Positions 12,501 to 27,500 of a stretch of DNA of 64,000 nt are shown in pieces (the stretch's first letter is position 1; each line of letters opens with the position of its first letter). Location: NCBI GenBank assembly GCA_016802295.1, contig JAESIW010000138.1, positions 1,960,897-2,024,896 of the forward strand, read 5' to 3'. A program made the position numbers and the translations under genes. This DNA comes from Brachionus rotundiformis. Its lineage: Eukaryota; Rotifera; Eurotatoria; Ploima; Brachionidae. The notes under the pieces are model-generated. The model saw only the letters and a program-made list of their open reading frames with translations. It had not been told where the DNA came from and ran no database searches.

Positions 12501-15500
12501 CAATCGAGGACATATTAAAGAAGAATAAAGACAAACCTGAGCCTGAACCAGAGCCAGAACCTGAACCTGAGCCTAAATTTGATTACAAATTAAAAGATTG
12601 CCATGTTAAGAAACATGAGCAAGGTATTTTTGAGCTCAAGATTCCGGCTAGTAGACCACGAGTCAAGTGGATGAAAAACGGAAAGCCTATTCCACTAGGA
12701 GATAAATACACTGTAGAACAATCAAGACTAGTCAGTCGACTAATAGTAAATGATTGTTACCCAGAAGATGAGGACAAATACACCGCGGTGGTCGAAGATC
12801 AGGAAATCTCTGCTAATTTAACTGTTGAAGATTTTAATGAGATTTTGAAGCCACTTAAAGATCAAGTTGTGACAGAAAAAGAGCCTCTTAAGCTATCTGT
12901 CCAAGTATCGGACAAGAACGCACCTGGACAGTGGTTTAAAGACGGACAACCTATTGAGCCAAATGATAATATAATAATAGAGTCTTTGAATGGAAAGCAT
13001 GAACTTACAATTAAAAATAGTGGCTTAAATGATGCTGGTGTTTATAAATTTGTCTCTGGTGATGCTGTCACCGAGGCTAGAGTCACTGTCAATGGTAAAT
13101 TGAATACATTTTTTTATTTTTTTATCTAAAATTATTTAAATTTAACAGAGGAGCCTGTCAGAATTGTGAAAAAACTGCAAGATCAAGACTGCTTGGAGAA
13201 TACACAAGTTGTATTCGAATGCGAATTGAACAAACCAAATGTACCAGTCGAATGGTTATTCAATGACCAACCTATTGAAAAAGTTTTCGATGTCCGATCT
13301 TATATTGTGTCCGAATCGGACACAAAATACACTTTGACCATACCCAAGTGTCTAATGAAGAATCAGGGCATTTTTACCATGAATTTGCCAAATCACAATT
13401 TACGTACTAAAGCATTGCTTGGAGTGGAAGAAGCCCAAGCTGAATTTTTACTTCAACTTGAGGACAAAACTGTCAATGAAGAAGAAAGTGTTGAGTTTGT
13501 GTGCCAAGTAAGCAAATTGAATGCCAAAGTTAAGTGGAGCATTAATGGAGAAAGATGTGTTGCCAATGATAATGTTAAACTCCTGGCTGATGAAGATAAG
13601 AGAATACTGAAAATCAAAAGCTGTCAATTGAGCGATGCCGGGGCTGTAACTTGCACTCTGCCAGGCGATCAGTCCACTACTGCTCAATTGACTGTCTTGG
13701 AAATTCCAATAGAGATTAAACTAGAGCCTGTTGAAGTGTTCGAAAATGAAGACGCTCAACTAGATGCTATTTTGAGCAAAGTTTTACCAAGAAAAGATGT
13801 TTCTTGGCAATTTAAGAGCAAAAAATTGGCCGACTCTATTAAATATAATCAAGAAAATGACAGGCAATTCAAGCATAGTCTGATAGTTAGAGAATGTAGT
13901 TTGGAGGATGCAGGAGAATATGTCATTAAAGCCAGAAATTCAACTGTGAGTGTAAAGCTAACAGTCAAAGAGCTACCATGTAAATTTGGCAAAGGATTAA
14001 AAGACCAGAATCCAACTGAGCATGAAAGTGTGTCTTTTGATGTTGTTTTGACCAAGCCAAATCATTCAGTCAAATGGTATCTGAATGGAAAAGAAATTGA
14101 GAACGATGCCCGATTTAAATTAAGCAATGATAATAACAGATTTAAAATGGACATTGGAGATGTTGGTCTAGAGGATGATGGTGTTGTAAAATGTGTTATA
14201 TTAAATGATAAAGGCGAACCAATTGATTCATGTGAATGTTGTTTAAAAGTCAAAGAGATTCCACTCAAATTTGAAAAAGGTTTGAAAGGTCTTCGCTGCA
14301 CAGAAAAAGATGAAGTCAAGTTTGAGTGCAAATTAAACAAAGAAGTTAAACCAGAGGATGTTCAATGGTACAAAGATGGACTTCAAGTCACACCAGATGG
14401 TGATAGAGTACAAATTGTATCAGATGGACTCAATCAGTATTTGGTAATCAAAAACGCCAATTTGGACGACACAGGAAGTTATGACATCAGAATAAAAGGC
14501 GCTAAATCAACTGGCAGTCTAAAAGTAAAAGAAGAGCCGGTCACTTTTATTCGTCCATTGAAAGAGATTTATGAATGTGTTGAAAAAGAAACACTCACTT
14601 TAGAATGTGAAGTTAGCAAAGAAGTTAAATGTGTTTGGAAACGATATGGCAAAGAGATAGAGGTAGATGGTGATAGAGTCACTGTTGAGAGTGATGGTAA
14701 AGTTCAGCGATTGATAATCAAAAATGCCAATATGTCAGACAAGCAGAGTATTTCGTGTGTAGCCATTCGAGGACGTAACCAAGACGATGAACTGGCATCG
14801 ACTTCGGCAAGAATTGTGGTCAAAGAAGGTCCCTTGGAAATAGTCAAAGGTTTGGAGGACACTGTTGCCAAAGAGGGCAATGATGGCCTTCTACAAGTAG
14901 AACTAAATCGTCCTAATGAAGAAGTAGAATGGTACAAAGATGGTGTTAAGCTTAAATCGGACATTAACCACAGAATTTACTCAAACAATAACATTTATTA
15001 TCTGAGAGTAAATGACGCCAATCCAGACAAAGATCCTGGCCTATACACATTTAAGATAAAAGACTTGGAAACAAGCTGTAATTTACAAGTGGAAGAAAAG
15101 CCAATTGAGATTCTGAGCAATTTAAAAGACAAGAACTGTGTAGAAGACCAGACAGTTAAGTTTGAAATTGAATTGAATAAACCAGATATAGCCAATAGAC
15201 TAGCCTGGTACAAAAATGATGAAGAGATAAAATTGGACTCTGGTGACTATGAATTAAAGTCTATTGGTCAAAAGTATGTATTGGTTATTAAAAAAGCCAA
15301 ATTTGAAGACGAAGCTAAATACACTGTCAAAATTAAAAATTCGGACTTGAGCTCTTCGGCTAACTTGTCCGTCGAAGAGGCGCCACTAGAGTTTGTCAGA
15401 CCTTTGACCGAAATCGAGCTCAGAGAAAACCAAACAGCTGTATTTGAATGCGAGTTGAATAAAGATGGTGAAAAAGTCAAATGGTTCAAAGATGGCGAAC

Positions 15501-18500
15501 CCATTGAGCCAGATGGTAAAAATATTATAGTCAAAGCAGATGGCAAAGTTCATCAATTGATCATTAAAAAATGCGATCCAAACGATGCTGGTAAATATTC
15601 AGCAAAAACTAGTGGACCTTCGACCAGTGCCAATTTATACATAGAAGGTAAAAATTTTTTCTTATAAGAAAGTATTTTTCTCTGGCAAACAGTACCATTA
15701 ATTTATATATTAAATATATTATAAATATACCAATGGATACATATAATTATTTTCAATTAATTGATATAATATATTGATAAAATAATTTTTTAGATAATTT
15801 ATTAAATTAAAATTTTAATTAACAAAAATTTGTTATTTAGAAATTCCGGTTGAGTTTAAGCAGAAGCTTGAGAATGTTTCTGTAAAAGAAAAAGAAACTG
15901 CTCGTTTTACCTGCGAATTGAACAAGGAAAATGCCCAAGTAAGATGGTTCAAAGGTGGTGTTGAAATAATACCAGATGAGACCAAATACAAGTTCATCAA
16001 TGATGGCTTTAAATATTCATTAGAAATATTGGACTGTCAATTGGACGACATAAACGAATATACCATTCAGTTAAGAGGCCGAAAATGCTCGGCCAATCTA
16101 GATGTAGAAGAGCTGCCAGCGGAACTAGTTCGACCATTGAAAGATGTGACTGTGTATGAGAAACAAGAAATAACTTTAGAATGCGAGTTTAGCCGCTCAG
16201 GTGAGCCTGTTTGGACCAAGGACAACATTGAGGTAAAGTATTCGCTTGGCTTGGACAGATTTAGCAAAAAGTCATCAAATAACGTGCACCAATTGAGTGT
16301 GTTTGAGGCCAGACTGGATGATTTAGGCTCATATAGTTGTACTGTAAAAAAATCAACTACCAACTGCAAAGTGACTGTTTTGGAAAAGCCTGTCGAGGTT
16401 CTAAAGCTACTAGAAGATCAAGAAGTAATGGAAAAGCAAAAGGCAACATTTGTTTGCAGTCTTAGCAAACCAAGACTCAAGGTTACTTGGCTAAAAGATG
16501 GCAAGCCGCTTAAGGAAAACAAGCGAATTCAATTTAGCCAAGAGGGTAAAGTCTACAAGCTTATGATTGATAATGCCACTTTGGATGACCGAGGCACTTA
16601 TACAATAAAATATGAGAATGAGGCCGAATCATCTGCTGAATTATTTGTTAAAGAGGCTCCCATTAAGCTTAGCTCCAATCTCGAGGACCAAACATGCACA
16701 GAAGGCGACGAAGAAGTTGTCTTACAAGTCGAAATGAGCAAAAAGATTTCGCCTATGGACGAAATTAGATGGACATTTAAAGGTGTTAAAATAGATGTTG
16801 ACGATTTGAGGAAATATTCTATGATAAATGATAATAAGACATGTAAATTAGTAATTAAAAAAGCTGCTCTTGAAGACGAGGGAATATATGCAGTTGAGGT
16901 GAATGGTTCTCGTTCAAGTGCACAGCTGACTGTTGAAGAACAGCCGGTTAAATTTGTGAAAAAATTGGCTGACCAAACCGGTGTAGAAGACCAGAGCATT
17001 ACTTTAGAGTGTGAAATTTCCAAAGCCCAGTGGAAAAAGACTGGTTATGATGTTCAAGTAAAATGGTTCAAAAATGAGAGAGAAGTACGCGATAGCCTTA
17101 AATACACAATCAAAAGAGACGCATGCATTCACAGCCTAATTATACGCGACTTGATAATTGAGGACATTGCCGAATACTCGGCCACAGTTCACTTGGACAA
17201 GACAAGTGCCAAAGTTGAAATAGATGATAGTGAGGTAACATTCACTAGCAAGCTGAAGGACTGTGAAGTAACTGAGCGAGAAATGGCCCAGTTTGATTGT
17301 GAAGTGAATAAATTAGCTTCGATGAAAACTGGACTGCATTATCCCATAGAATGGTACCGAGTGGACAAAGATGGAAATGAGATTAAATTAGAGAAAGACT
17401 CTAGATTACAAATGTCCAAGTTGAACAAAAGACTAGTGCTGAGAATCAACAATGCGGTGCCAGAGGACGCTGGTGTTTATATTGTAAGTGTAGGTGGCAC
17501 TAGAGCTCAGGCCAAATTAACTGTCAATGAAATACCAGTGCAGTTTAAAAAACCACTAGAGGACCAACAAGTTAAGGAAGGACAAAGTTGTACTTTTGAG
17601 TGTACTGTGAACAGGAATGATAAGCCAATAAAATGGTTTGTTAATGGAAAAGAAGTGACCAAGGCTGATTTGGACAGTGGCAAGTATGCAATCAGTCAGG
17701 ACAGAAATAGACTTTCGCTTACCATAAAGCAACCATCTCTTAGTGATAACAATAGTGAAATAACATGTCAAGTGGGCGATAAGAAAACTAGTGGAAAGAT
17801 GGTTGTTGATGAGGATGATATACGATTTATAGAGAGATTGGCTGACACTGGTGTCAAAGAGAACGAACCAGCTCAGTTTACATGCAAATTGTCCAAGCTT
17901 AAATACGAGACTAGACCAAATCAGGATTTGGACATAAAATGGTTCATAAGAGGAAAAGAAATTGACTTAAATTCTGGTCAGTACAAATTTGAACAAAATG
18001 GTACTGATTTAAAATTAACAATTGAGTCCGTATCAGCTGAGGACTCTGGCGAGCTTAAGTGTCAAGTCAATGGATCCATAGTTACCACATGCGACATTGG
18101 TGTCGAGGAAGAACCAGTTGTTTTTGTTAAAAAACTACAAGATCTTGTTTGTGATGAAATACCTGGCAAAGTTAAATTTGAATGTGAGCTTAATAAGCCT
18201 TTTGTTAATGCTAAGTGGTACCGCAATGGCAAGGAAATATATCCAGATGATCCAAAGTACGATTTTGGTCGCGAGGGTACCAAGCACTTTATGTTTGTGA
18301 GAGATGTTGATGGTAAAGATGAAGGCGAGTATACAATTGTTTTGCAAACACCAGTTGAAAAAAAATGTATGGCAAACTTAAGTGTTAAAGCTGGACCAAA
18401 GATGTTCCTAAGTGCCAAGTATAAGGATCTAATTACAATCAAACGTGGACAGCCCTTAGAAATTCAAGTAAAATACAGTGCTAATCCAAAGCCCAAATCA

Positions 18501-21500
18501 AGCTGGATGATTAACGAAGAGCCACTCAAAGAGTCCAGTAGAGTAAAATGTGATAGCAGCAAGAACGACCAAGTTATGTTGACTGTTCACAAGACAAGTC
18601 GAAATGACTCAGGTGTATACACTTTGACTCTTGAGAACGACTTTGGTCGTGAGACCTGTAATATTAGGGTAAATGTGCTGGATAAGCCTAGTTCACCAAT
18701 AGACCCCGCTGTATCAGAAATCAGTGCTGAAGACATGAAAATATCTTGGAAACCTCCCAAAGACAACGGTGGATCACCACTTACTGGATATGTAATTGAA
18801 ATGAGAGACTTTGATCGCAAGACCTGGGTCGAATTGGACTCTGTTCTACCAGAAACTTTGACCTACAAGGCTACCAACTTGACCAGAGGTAAGTCCATAT
18901 AAAATACCTTAAATATCTTTTATCCAATTAATTTGATAACAAAATTTTAATAAGATTTTTTTTAAGTAAAGTTTCTATTTAATAATTATTTATTTATTTA
19001 AATTGAATTTTGATTATTAAATTTATTTATTAACTAATTAATTTTTCAATTAATTATTTAACTGTTTTAATTAATGAAAGATATATTGATGAATATAAAT
19101 AAATATTTTTTTTTAATAAAAAAAGTAATCTATTCAAATTAATTAATTTTAGGCATTAGTTTTAATTTTTTATAATGAAAAAAAACAATTCAACAATTAA
19201 TAATTATCTATTTATTAATCTAAAAAGAAAAAATTAAATTTTTAATGATCTTTAGGAACCCGGTACTCGTTTAGAGTGTCTGCCGAGAATAAATTTGGTC
19301 GTAGCGATCCGACCGAAATAAAAGATCCAGTGGAAGCCGAGTACCAATTTAAGGTGCCAGACGCGCCTGAAAACTGCACTGCTAAGGACATTACACCAAC
19401 AAGCTGCACAGTCAAGTTTGAGCCGCCCAAATCGGACGGAGGCTCGCCAATTACTGGCTACATAGTCGAGCGTCGTTTGACTTCCAATCCAAGATGGATC
19501 CGGGTTAACCGAGAACCAATCCAAGACCTTGAGTTAAAAGTAAATGATTTGATTGAGGGTTGTGAATATGAATTCCGGGTAATTGCTGAGAATAAGGCTG
19601 GTCCAAGCGAGCCATCGCTGCCAAGCAAGCCNNNNNNNNNNNNNNNNNNNNNNNNNNNNNNNNNNNNNNNNNNNNNNNNNNNNNNNNNNNNNNNNNNNNN
19701 NNNNNNNNNNNNNNNNNNNNNNNNNNNNNNNNNNNNNNNNNNNNNNNNNNNNNNNNNNNNNNNNNNNNNNNNNNNNNNNNNNNNNNNNNNNNNNNNNNNN
19801 NNNNNNNNNNNNNNNNNNNNNNNNNNNNNNNNNNNNNNNNNNNNNNNNNNNNNNNNNNNNNNNNNNNNNNNNNNNNNNNNNNNNNNNNNNNNNNNNNNNN
19901 NNNNNNNNNNNNNNNNNNNNNNNNNNNNNNNNNNNNNNNNNNNNNNNNNNNNNNNNNNNNNNNNNNNNNNNNNNNNNNNNNNNNNNNNNNNNNNNNNNNN
20001 NNNNNNNNNNNNNNNNNNNNNNNNNNNNNNNNNNNNNNNNNNNNNNNNNNNNNNNNNNNNNNNNNNNNNNNNNNNNNNNNNNNNNNNNNNNNNNNNNNNN
20101 NNNNNNNNNNNNNNNNNNNNNNNNNNNNNNNNNNNNNNNNNNNNNNNNNNNNNNNNNNNNNNNNNNNNNNNNNNNNNNNNNNNNNNNNNNNNNNNNNNNN
20201 NNNNNNNNNNNNNNNNNNNNNNNNNNNNNNNNNNNNNNNNNNNNNNNNNNNNNNNNNNNNNNNNNNNNNNNTAATTAATGAAAGATATATTGATGAATAT
20301 AAATAAATATTTTTTTTTAATAAAAAAAGTAATCTATTCAAATTAATTAATTTTAGGCATTAGTTTTAATTTTTTATAATGAAAAAAAATAATTAAACAA
20401 TTAATAATTATCTATTTATTAATCTAAAAAGAAAAAATTAAATTTTTAATGATCTTTAGGAACCCGGTACTCGTTTAGAGTGTCTGCCGAGAATAAATTT
20501 GGTCGTAGCGATCCGACCGAAATAAAAGATCCAGTGGAAGCCGAGTACCAATTTAAGGTGCCAGACGCGCCTGAAAACTGCACTGCTAAGGACATCACAT
20601 CAACAAGCTGTAGAGTCAAGTTTGAGCCGCCAAAATCGGACGGAGGCTCGCCAATTACTGGCTACATAGTCGAGCGTCGTTTGACTTCCAATCCAAGATG
20701 GATCCGGGTTAACCGAGAACCAATTCAAGACCTTGAGTTAAAAGTAAATGATTTAATTGAGGGATGTGAATATGAATTCCGGGTAATTGCTGAGAACAAG
20801 GCTGGTCCAAGCGAGCCATCGCTGCCAAGCAAGCCATTCACGGCCAAAAATCCATTCGATCGACCCGGACCGCCGCAAAATCTCAAAGCTGGCGAAGTAA
20901 CTAAATCAAGCATTGAGTTAACTTGGTCACCGCCCATTACTGACGGAGGCTCGCCAATTACTGGCTACACAATTGAGCGCCGCAATCCAAAGACACTCAA
21001 ATGGCAACAAGTAAAACAAGTTGGCAAAGTGCTCAACGCAACCATCACAGATGTGAAAGAAAATAATGAATACGAATTCAGAGTTATTGCTAGCAATTTG
21101 GCTGGCGATAGCGATCCATCCAATTCTACACCACTAATTGTAGCCAAGAATAAAATAATTGGCGACAAACCGACCCTACTCGACAATCTCAAAGACGTTC
21201 GAGTAATGGTCGGCGAAACAGCTCATTTTGAAGCTAAATTAAAAGCTAAGCCTTATCCAGACATAAAATGGTATGCCAATGAGACTCTTTTGGGACCTAA
21301 GGACGACTTTGTATCCATTTATGACAACAATAAGCTTGAATTATCAGTACACAATTGTCAACTAAAAGATACTGGTGTCTATAAAGTAGTTGTAAGCAAT
21401 GCTCTTGGTGAATTGGTAACCGATGCCAAATTGACCGTACTGAAAAAACCAACCATTGAATACGACTCCAGGTTTGACAAAAGACTGGATATTGTGTCCA

Positions 21501-24500
21501 TAGAACAAAATTTGCACATTAATGTGCGTGTCAGTGGATTTCCAAGACCAGATGTTAAATGGTATCGCAACAATGAACCAGTTGATGAGACACGAGCTTT
21601 TGTTGAGTATGGCGAAAATTTAGCATCGCTTCAATTGAACAAGATAAAAAGAGATGAAGGAGGCGAGTACAAAATAGTGGCTGAGAACGAATGTGGCAAG
21701 AGTGAGGCTACTTTTGTGGTTCGGGTGCTAGATGTGCCAATGCCGCCCGAAAATTTGACTACTTTTGAAATAAGCTCCTATAGTTGCAAGCTAAAATGGT
21801 CACCGCCAAAAGACGATGGTAATTCGCCAATTGTACACTACCATGTGGAGAGGCTAGAGCCAAAACGAGGCACTTACACTCGCCTCGATTCGACCAGCCT
21901 CACCGAGCACTATGTTGACAAATTGGAGCGCGGTCAAACATACATATTCCGTGTGCTTGCCGAAAACAAAATAGGCTGCTCTGAACCATGCACAATGACC
22001 GAGCCGATCATAGCCAAGGGAAAGCATGATCTGCCAGGCGCTCCAGGTATTCCAGATATATCTGACATAAGCCAAACTGGCTGCAAAGTAGAATGGAATG
22101 CACCACACAAAGACGGTGGTTCGCCTATTAAAGGCTACTATTTGGAAAGAAAAAGTGGTGTCAAGTGGATCCGTGTTAACAAGGAGCTAATCAAAGAGCG
22201 CTTCATTCGATTGAATGACTTGAGCGAAGGCAGCGAGTATACATTCAGAGTGTGTGCTGTGAATGAAGAAGGCACTGGTCCATTCAGTCAAAATAGTGAG
22301 ACAATAACAGCCAAGAATCCCTATGATAGACCAGATCCGCCAATTGAGGTCAATGTCCAGAATATAACCAAGAGTAGCTGCTTGTTGAATTGGCGACCGC
22401 CTAAAAGAAACGGTGGTCAGCCTATTATTAGATACCATGTAGAAATGAGACAAAGAGGCGAGTATAAATTTACTCGATTCACTGACGACTTTATCAGTGA
22501 ATGTGAGTATGAAGTGCATGGTTTGATTGAAAATCAAGAGTATGAGTTTAGAATAACAGCTGAGAATAAGATTGGTGAAAGTTTGCCAAGTGATCCGACC
22601 TATAAATTCAAAGCCAGAGAAAATTTGCAAGCCATACCGCCAGAGATTAGCCCGATACCAGATCAGGCTAATTTGATAGGCACCCAGGGTAAAATAGAAG
22701 CCAAGGTAACAGGTAGCCCAGAGCCAAATATTGTATGGAAAAAAGGCTCTCGAACTCTCAAATTGGACACTAGCAAATATTCAGCTAGTTATGCTCAGTC
22801 CATTGCTGTTTTGTTCATAAACAACTTGAGCCAAGAAGATGCTGGTGTGTACGCAATTGAGGCTGAAAATGTGGCTGGTAGTGATTCCAAGACTTGTAAA
22901 TACACTGTCTATTCGCCGCCCAAAATTGACTATGACCATAAGTTCAAAAAGGCATCTGTGGTTTCGGTTGGCTCAAATTTTAGACTTGTATGCGAAGTGA
23001 CAGGATGTCCCAAGCCCGATGTGGCATGGTCCAAGGATAATTTCAAAGTGACCAAGGGAGACAAGGCCCAAGTCGACAATCCAACTGATACACAGCATTA
23101 TTTGACTGTGAAACAGTGTGACCGAAACGACAGTGGCGAGTATGTTATCAAGGCTAGCAATGATTATGGCAAAGATGAGGCCAAATTTGAGCTGCAAGTG
23201 GTCGATGTGCCAGAAAAACCAAGAGGACCTATTGACATTGATCTCGACCAAGAGGCTAAGAGTGTCACTCTGAATTGGAGAGCGCCAAAATGGGACGGCG
23301 GTTCTGATTTACTCTCGTACACTGTAGAGTATGCCAAAATATTGGAACCATCAATCTCAAAGAGTCTAAATTGGTTCAAGGCTGGAACTGTTCGCCCTAC
23401 TACATTGAACTTTACCATGGACAATTTGGTAAAGAACAGCTATTATTATTTCAGAATTTTTGCCGAAAATGCCATTGGACAAAGTGAACCGCTCGAAATG
23501 GAGCAACCATTGAATGCCAAACCGGCCTATGGTAAGTCAAAAAATTCTATAATAAAAATTTATCTATCTTGTTGAATATTTTATTAAAATAAGTGATATA
23601 ATAATAATAAACAAAAAGTAATTTGGAAAAATTAATTAACTTCAAAAATTAGGAATTAAATTATTTTTTGGCAAAAAATTAAAAATTTATTTAAAAGTAT
23701 TTTATTTAAAAGTAAAATTAGTGATAAAATAATAAAAAAAAAAAGCTATCCTAATTAATTATTATAAGCTACGTAATTAAGAATTTAATTAGTTTTAGAC
23801 AATTAATTTAAAAAATTTAAAAGATTATTCAATAATTAATTTGGAACAATTTAAACAAATTTAAATTTAGGTCCACCAAGTCAACCAACTGGTCCTTTGG
23901 TAATTTCCAATATACAAACAAACGGCTGTCAAATAGCATGGGCTCCACCAAGCGATGATGGCGGTAGTCGTATTACATCCTACATAGTGGAGGCGCGCGA
24001 AGCCAAGCGTTCTTCATGGTATCAAGTAGAAATAGTCGAATCTTCAGAGAATAAGCTACAAATAAAAAATCTAGTCGAAAGCAATTCCTATTACTTTAGA
24101 GTTGTAGCCAAGAACTCAATTGGACTCAGTGAGCCATTAGAGTCTGATGTGCCAGTGGTTATCAGGCGTCCAAATGGAATACCGGATACTCCAGTGCCGC
24201 TTTTGGTCACTGATATTCAATCTGACAATTGTACTCTGGAATGGAAGCCGCCAACTTGGACTGGAGGCGAAGATTTGACCAATTATGTGATCGAAATGCG
24301 AATAGGAGACTCTAAATCGACTGAATGGAAAAAAGTGGTCGATTTAGCTCCTAACCACAGGTCCTACCAAGTCCAAAATCTGGTCGAAGGCGAAGAATAC
24401 TACTTTAGAATAAGTGCTTGTAATTCAATCGGCCAATCGTTGCCTTTGGAGCTAAACCGACCGGTTATTCCAAAGAAACAGCAATCACCACCATCGCCTC

Positions 24501-27500
24501 CAACTGGACCAATCACTCCTTTGACAGTTAACAAAGACTCTATTTCGATTCAATGGGGTCCGCCAAAGTCAAACGGTGGCTCAACTATAACACGCTATGT
24601 GGTCTTCTATAGAGAGGTCAATAAGCCTAATTGGATACGTTCTGGTCACGTAGACGCTCAAACATTCACTCATCAAGCAACCAACTTGAGCGAGAACAGC
24701 GAGTACCATTTCAGAATTGTGGCTGAAAATATGATCGGTCAGAGCGAGTGTTTGCAAACCAGTGAACCAATTAAAGCAAAGAGTCCCTATAGTGTGCCTG
24801 GTGTGCCCGAGGGTCCAATAGTAATTAGCAATGTAACAGCCAATTCGGCCAAAGTTTCATGGAAACGACCACTAGAAGACGGTGGTAGTCCCATAACTGG
24901 CTATTTGATCAAAAGAAGGGACATAAACCGGCCCGTATGGGTCAAATGTGGACGTGTTGGTCCAGACACCAATTCAATTATTGTCAGAGATTTGATAGAA
25001 GGATGTAAATATGTGGTGCAAATATTTGCTGAAAATTGTGAAGGCTTGGGCGCATCATTGGATTCGGACGCATTTGAGCCAAAGCGTCCAGCTGGTCCAC
25101 CGCAACCATGTGCAAATTTTGAATGCATTGGCGTAGACGTTGATGAAGTGACACTACAATGGGAAGCGCCGCACTCAGACGGCGGAAAACCAATCAAATC
25201 ATACAAAATCGAATCGTGCGAAAAGAACAGAAAGAACTGGTCTTTGGTCAGACAAAACATTCCTTTCATAAATACATCATATTGTGTGCAAAATTTAAAA
25301 GAGAACCATGAGTATTTGTTTAGAATAGTGGCTGTGAACGAAATGGGCGAGAGTGAGCCAAAATTGCTGGACAAGCCAGTGCGACCACGCAAAAAAGTCG
25401 AGCCACCATCGACTCCCACAGGACCACTTAAGCTCACATCTGGTGAAGACAATTGCTTCACTGTCGGATGGGGCGAGAGCCACAAGGACGGAGGATGTCC
25501 AGTTAGCAATTACATAATTGAAGTGCGCGATGTCAACAAGGCAAATTGGAACCAAGTGGCAACTGTTAATTCTTACACTTTCCAGCACAAATTGTCCAAT
25601 TTGGAAGACAATACGGACTATTATGTGCGTGTGAGAGCCCAGAACGAGGCCTGTTTGAGCTCGCAAGCACTTGAGAGCGAAACATGCATTACTTTGAAGA
25701 GTCCGTACAGTCGACCAGGACCAGTACGTGATCTGAGCCACACAGTATCAAACAACAAAGTCACATTGGAGTTCAGGGAGCCCGAGAACAATGGTGGCAT
25801 TGACATACGCAGCTACTTAATTGAGAAAAGAGAGCGCAATAGGGTCACTTGGATCAAAGTGTGCAGACTAAGACACCAGAGCCAAAAAGAGCTTTATACA
25901 CACGAAATTGATGACTTGAATCCAGGCAGCTATTACTTTAGAGTAATGGCCGAGAATATGAAGGGAAAATCAGAGCCAGTCGAATTGTCCAGCTTGGTGA
26001 ATGTAAATAAAGAAGCTGAAGCACCAAGCAAGCCTTTAGATGTGCAAATACTGAGAAAAAAGAACAACTCGGTGTCCATTGAATGGAAAACACCGGTCTA
26101 CAATGGAAACGACACCATAACCGAGTACTTAATTGAACAGTACTCGAGTGATGGCAAAGAATGGAAACACGTGGCCACATGTGAACCAGATCAGCACTCG
26201 TACACTGTACACAATCTGAAAGAAGGAGTTAATTACAAATTTAGAGTCAAAGCGGTCAACAAAGCGGGACAATCAGAGCCCTCTTTGGAAACAATGGACA
26301 CAAGCATAAACAAAAATGTCCAAGTGCCAGACTCGCCCAGAGGACCACTTAACTACACCATATCCGAAGATAACACATTCATCAATTTGACATGGTCTGA
26401 GCCCAAGTCGAATGGTGGTGCCAAAATCAGAAGATATTTAGTTGAGAAAAAATTCAACAGTGAATGGTTCAAAGTGGGCTTTACCACTGAGACTAGCTTC
26501 AAATGTGTCGACTACTTTGTCCAAGATCATTACTACTCGTTTAGAGTAAGTGCTGAAAACGATGCTGGTCGATCACAACCACTTGAATTAACCACTCCCA
26601 TTTATATAAACAAATTGGTAAATAAGCCTGACAAAGTGTCATTTTTGAGAGTCAAACAAAAGACCATTGATTCGGTAACACTTGGTTGGAAGTCATTTTC
26701 GGCCATTCAGACCGATGAAAGCTATGTGATTGAAAAATTGTCTGGTAATGAATGGACCAAAGTGGCTAGTAGCAAAACAGACTCGTTTACAATAACTGAT
26801 TTGGTGGCAAATACCAATTATTTGTTCCGTGTGTATGCGGTCAATTCGGCAGGCGAGTCTGAGCCAGTCGAAATAGCCGTAATGGTCGATTTGGCCGACG
26901 AGCTTCCCTCTAAGCCAATATCGGTCACTGTTGACCAAGTAACACAACATTCGGTCACATTGTCATGGATATCGCCCAAACAAGCCGGATCAATGCCAAT
27001 CATTGGTTACAAACTATTCAAATTGGCTACCGGCAATGCGCATTGGACCGAGTGTGGTCAAGTGATCAAGACAAAAAAACTAAGCTACACTGTGCTTGAT
27101 TTGGAGCACGAGTTCGAGTACAGGTTCAAGATATGCGCTTACAACCAGCTTGGCATGGGCGAGGGCGCCCTAAGCGACAAAGTCGAGCTCAAAAAGCCAC
27201 TCAGAGTGCCATCAGAGCCAGTCGGCCTGCAAGTCAAGTCAGTGAATGATGGCGAAATAAGCATTAGTTGGATGTCGCCCAGCATCACTGGTGGTTCGCC
27301 AATCACTGGCTACATAATCGAAAGAGCAGAGATTGTACGCAATGAACAGCAAACAGATCAAGATGGTTACTCAATAACTGCCGATTGGATCACCCAGGCC
27401 ATTGTAGACAAGTATACACTTGACTACACGATAAAGAACTTGAATGTGGCCGGATTGTACTCGGTGAGAGTGGCTGCTGAGAATTTGGTTGGCCAAGGAG

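Noticed and set aside
21854..25741. Long minus-strand open frames opposite the Fn3 exons (for example 22187-22630 and 24901-25509)
   Set aside because: They are antisense shadows of a high-quality coding sequence; their translations have no domain motifs, and the plus-strand Fn3 signal is unambiguous.
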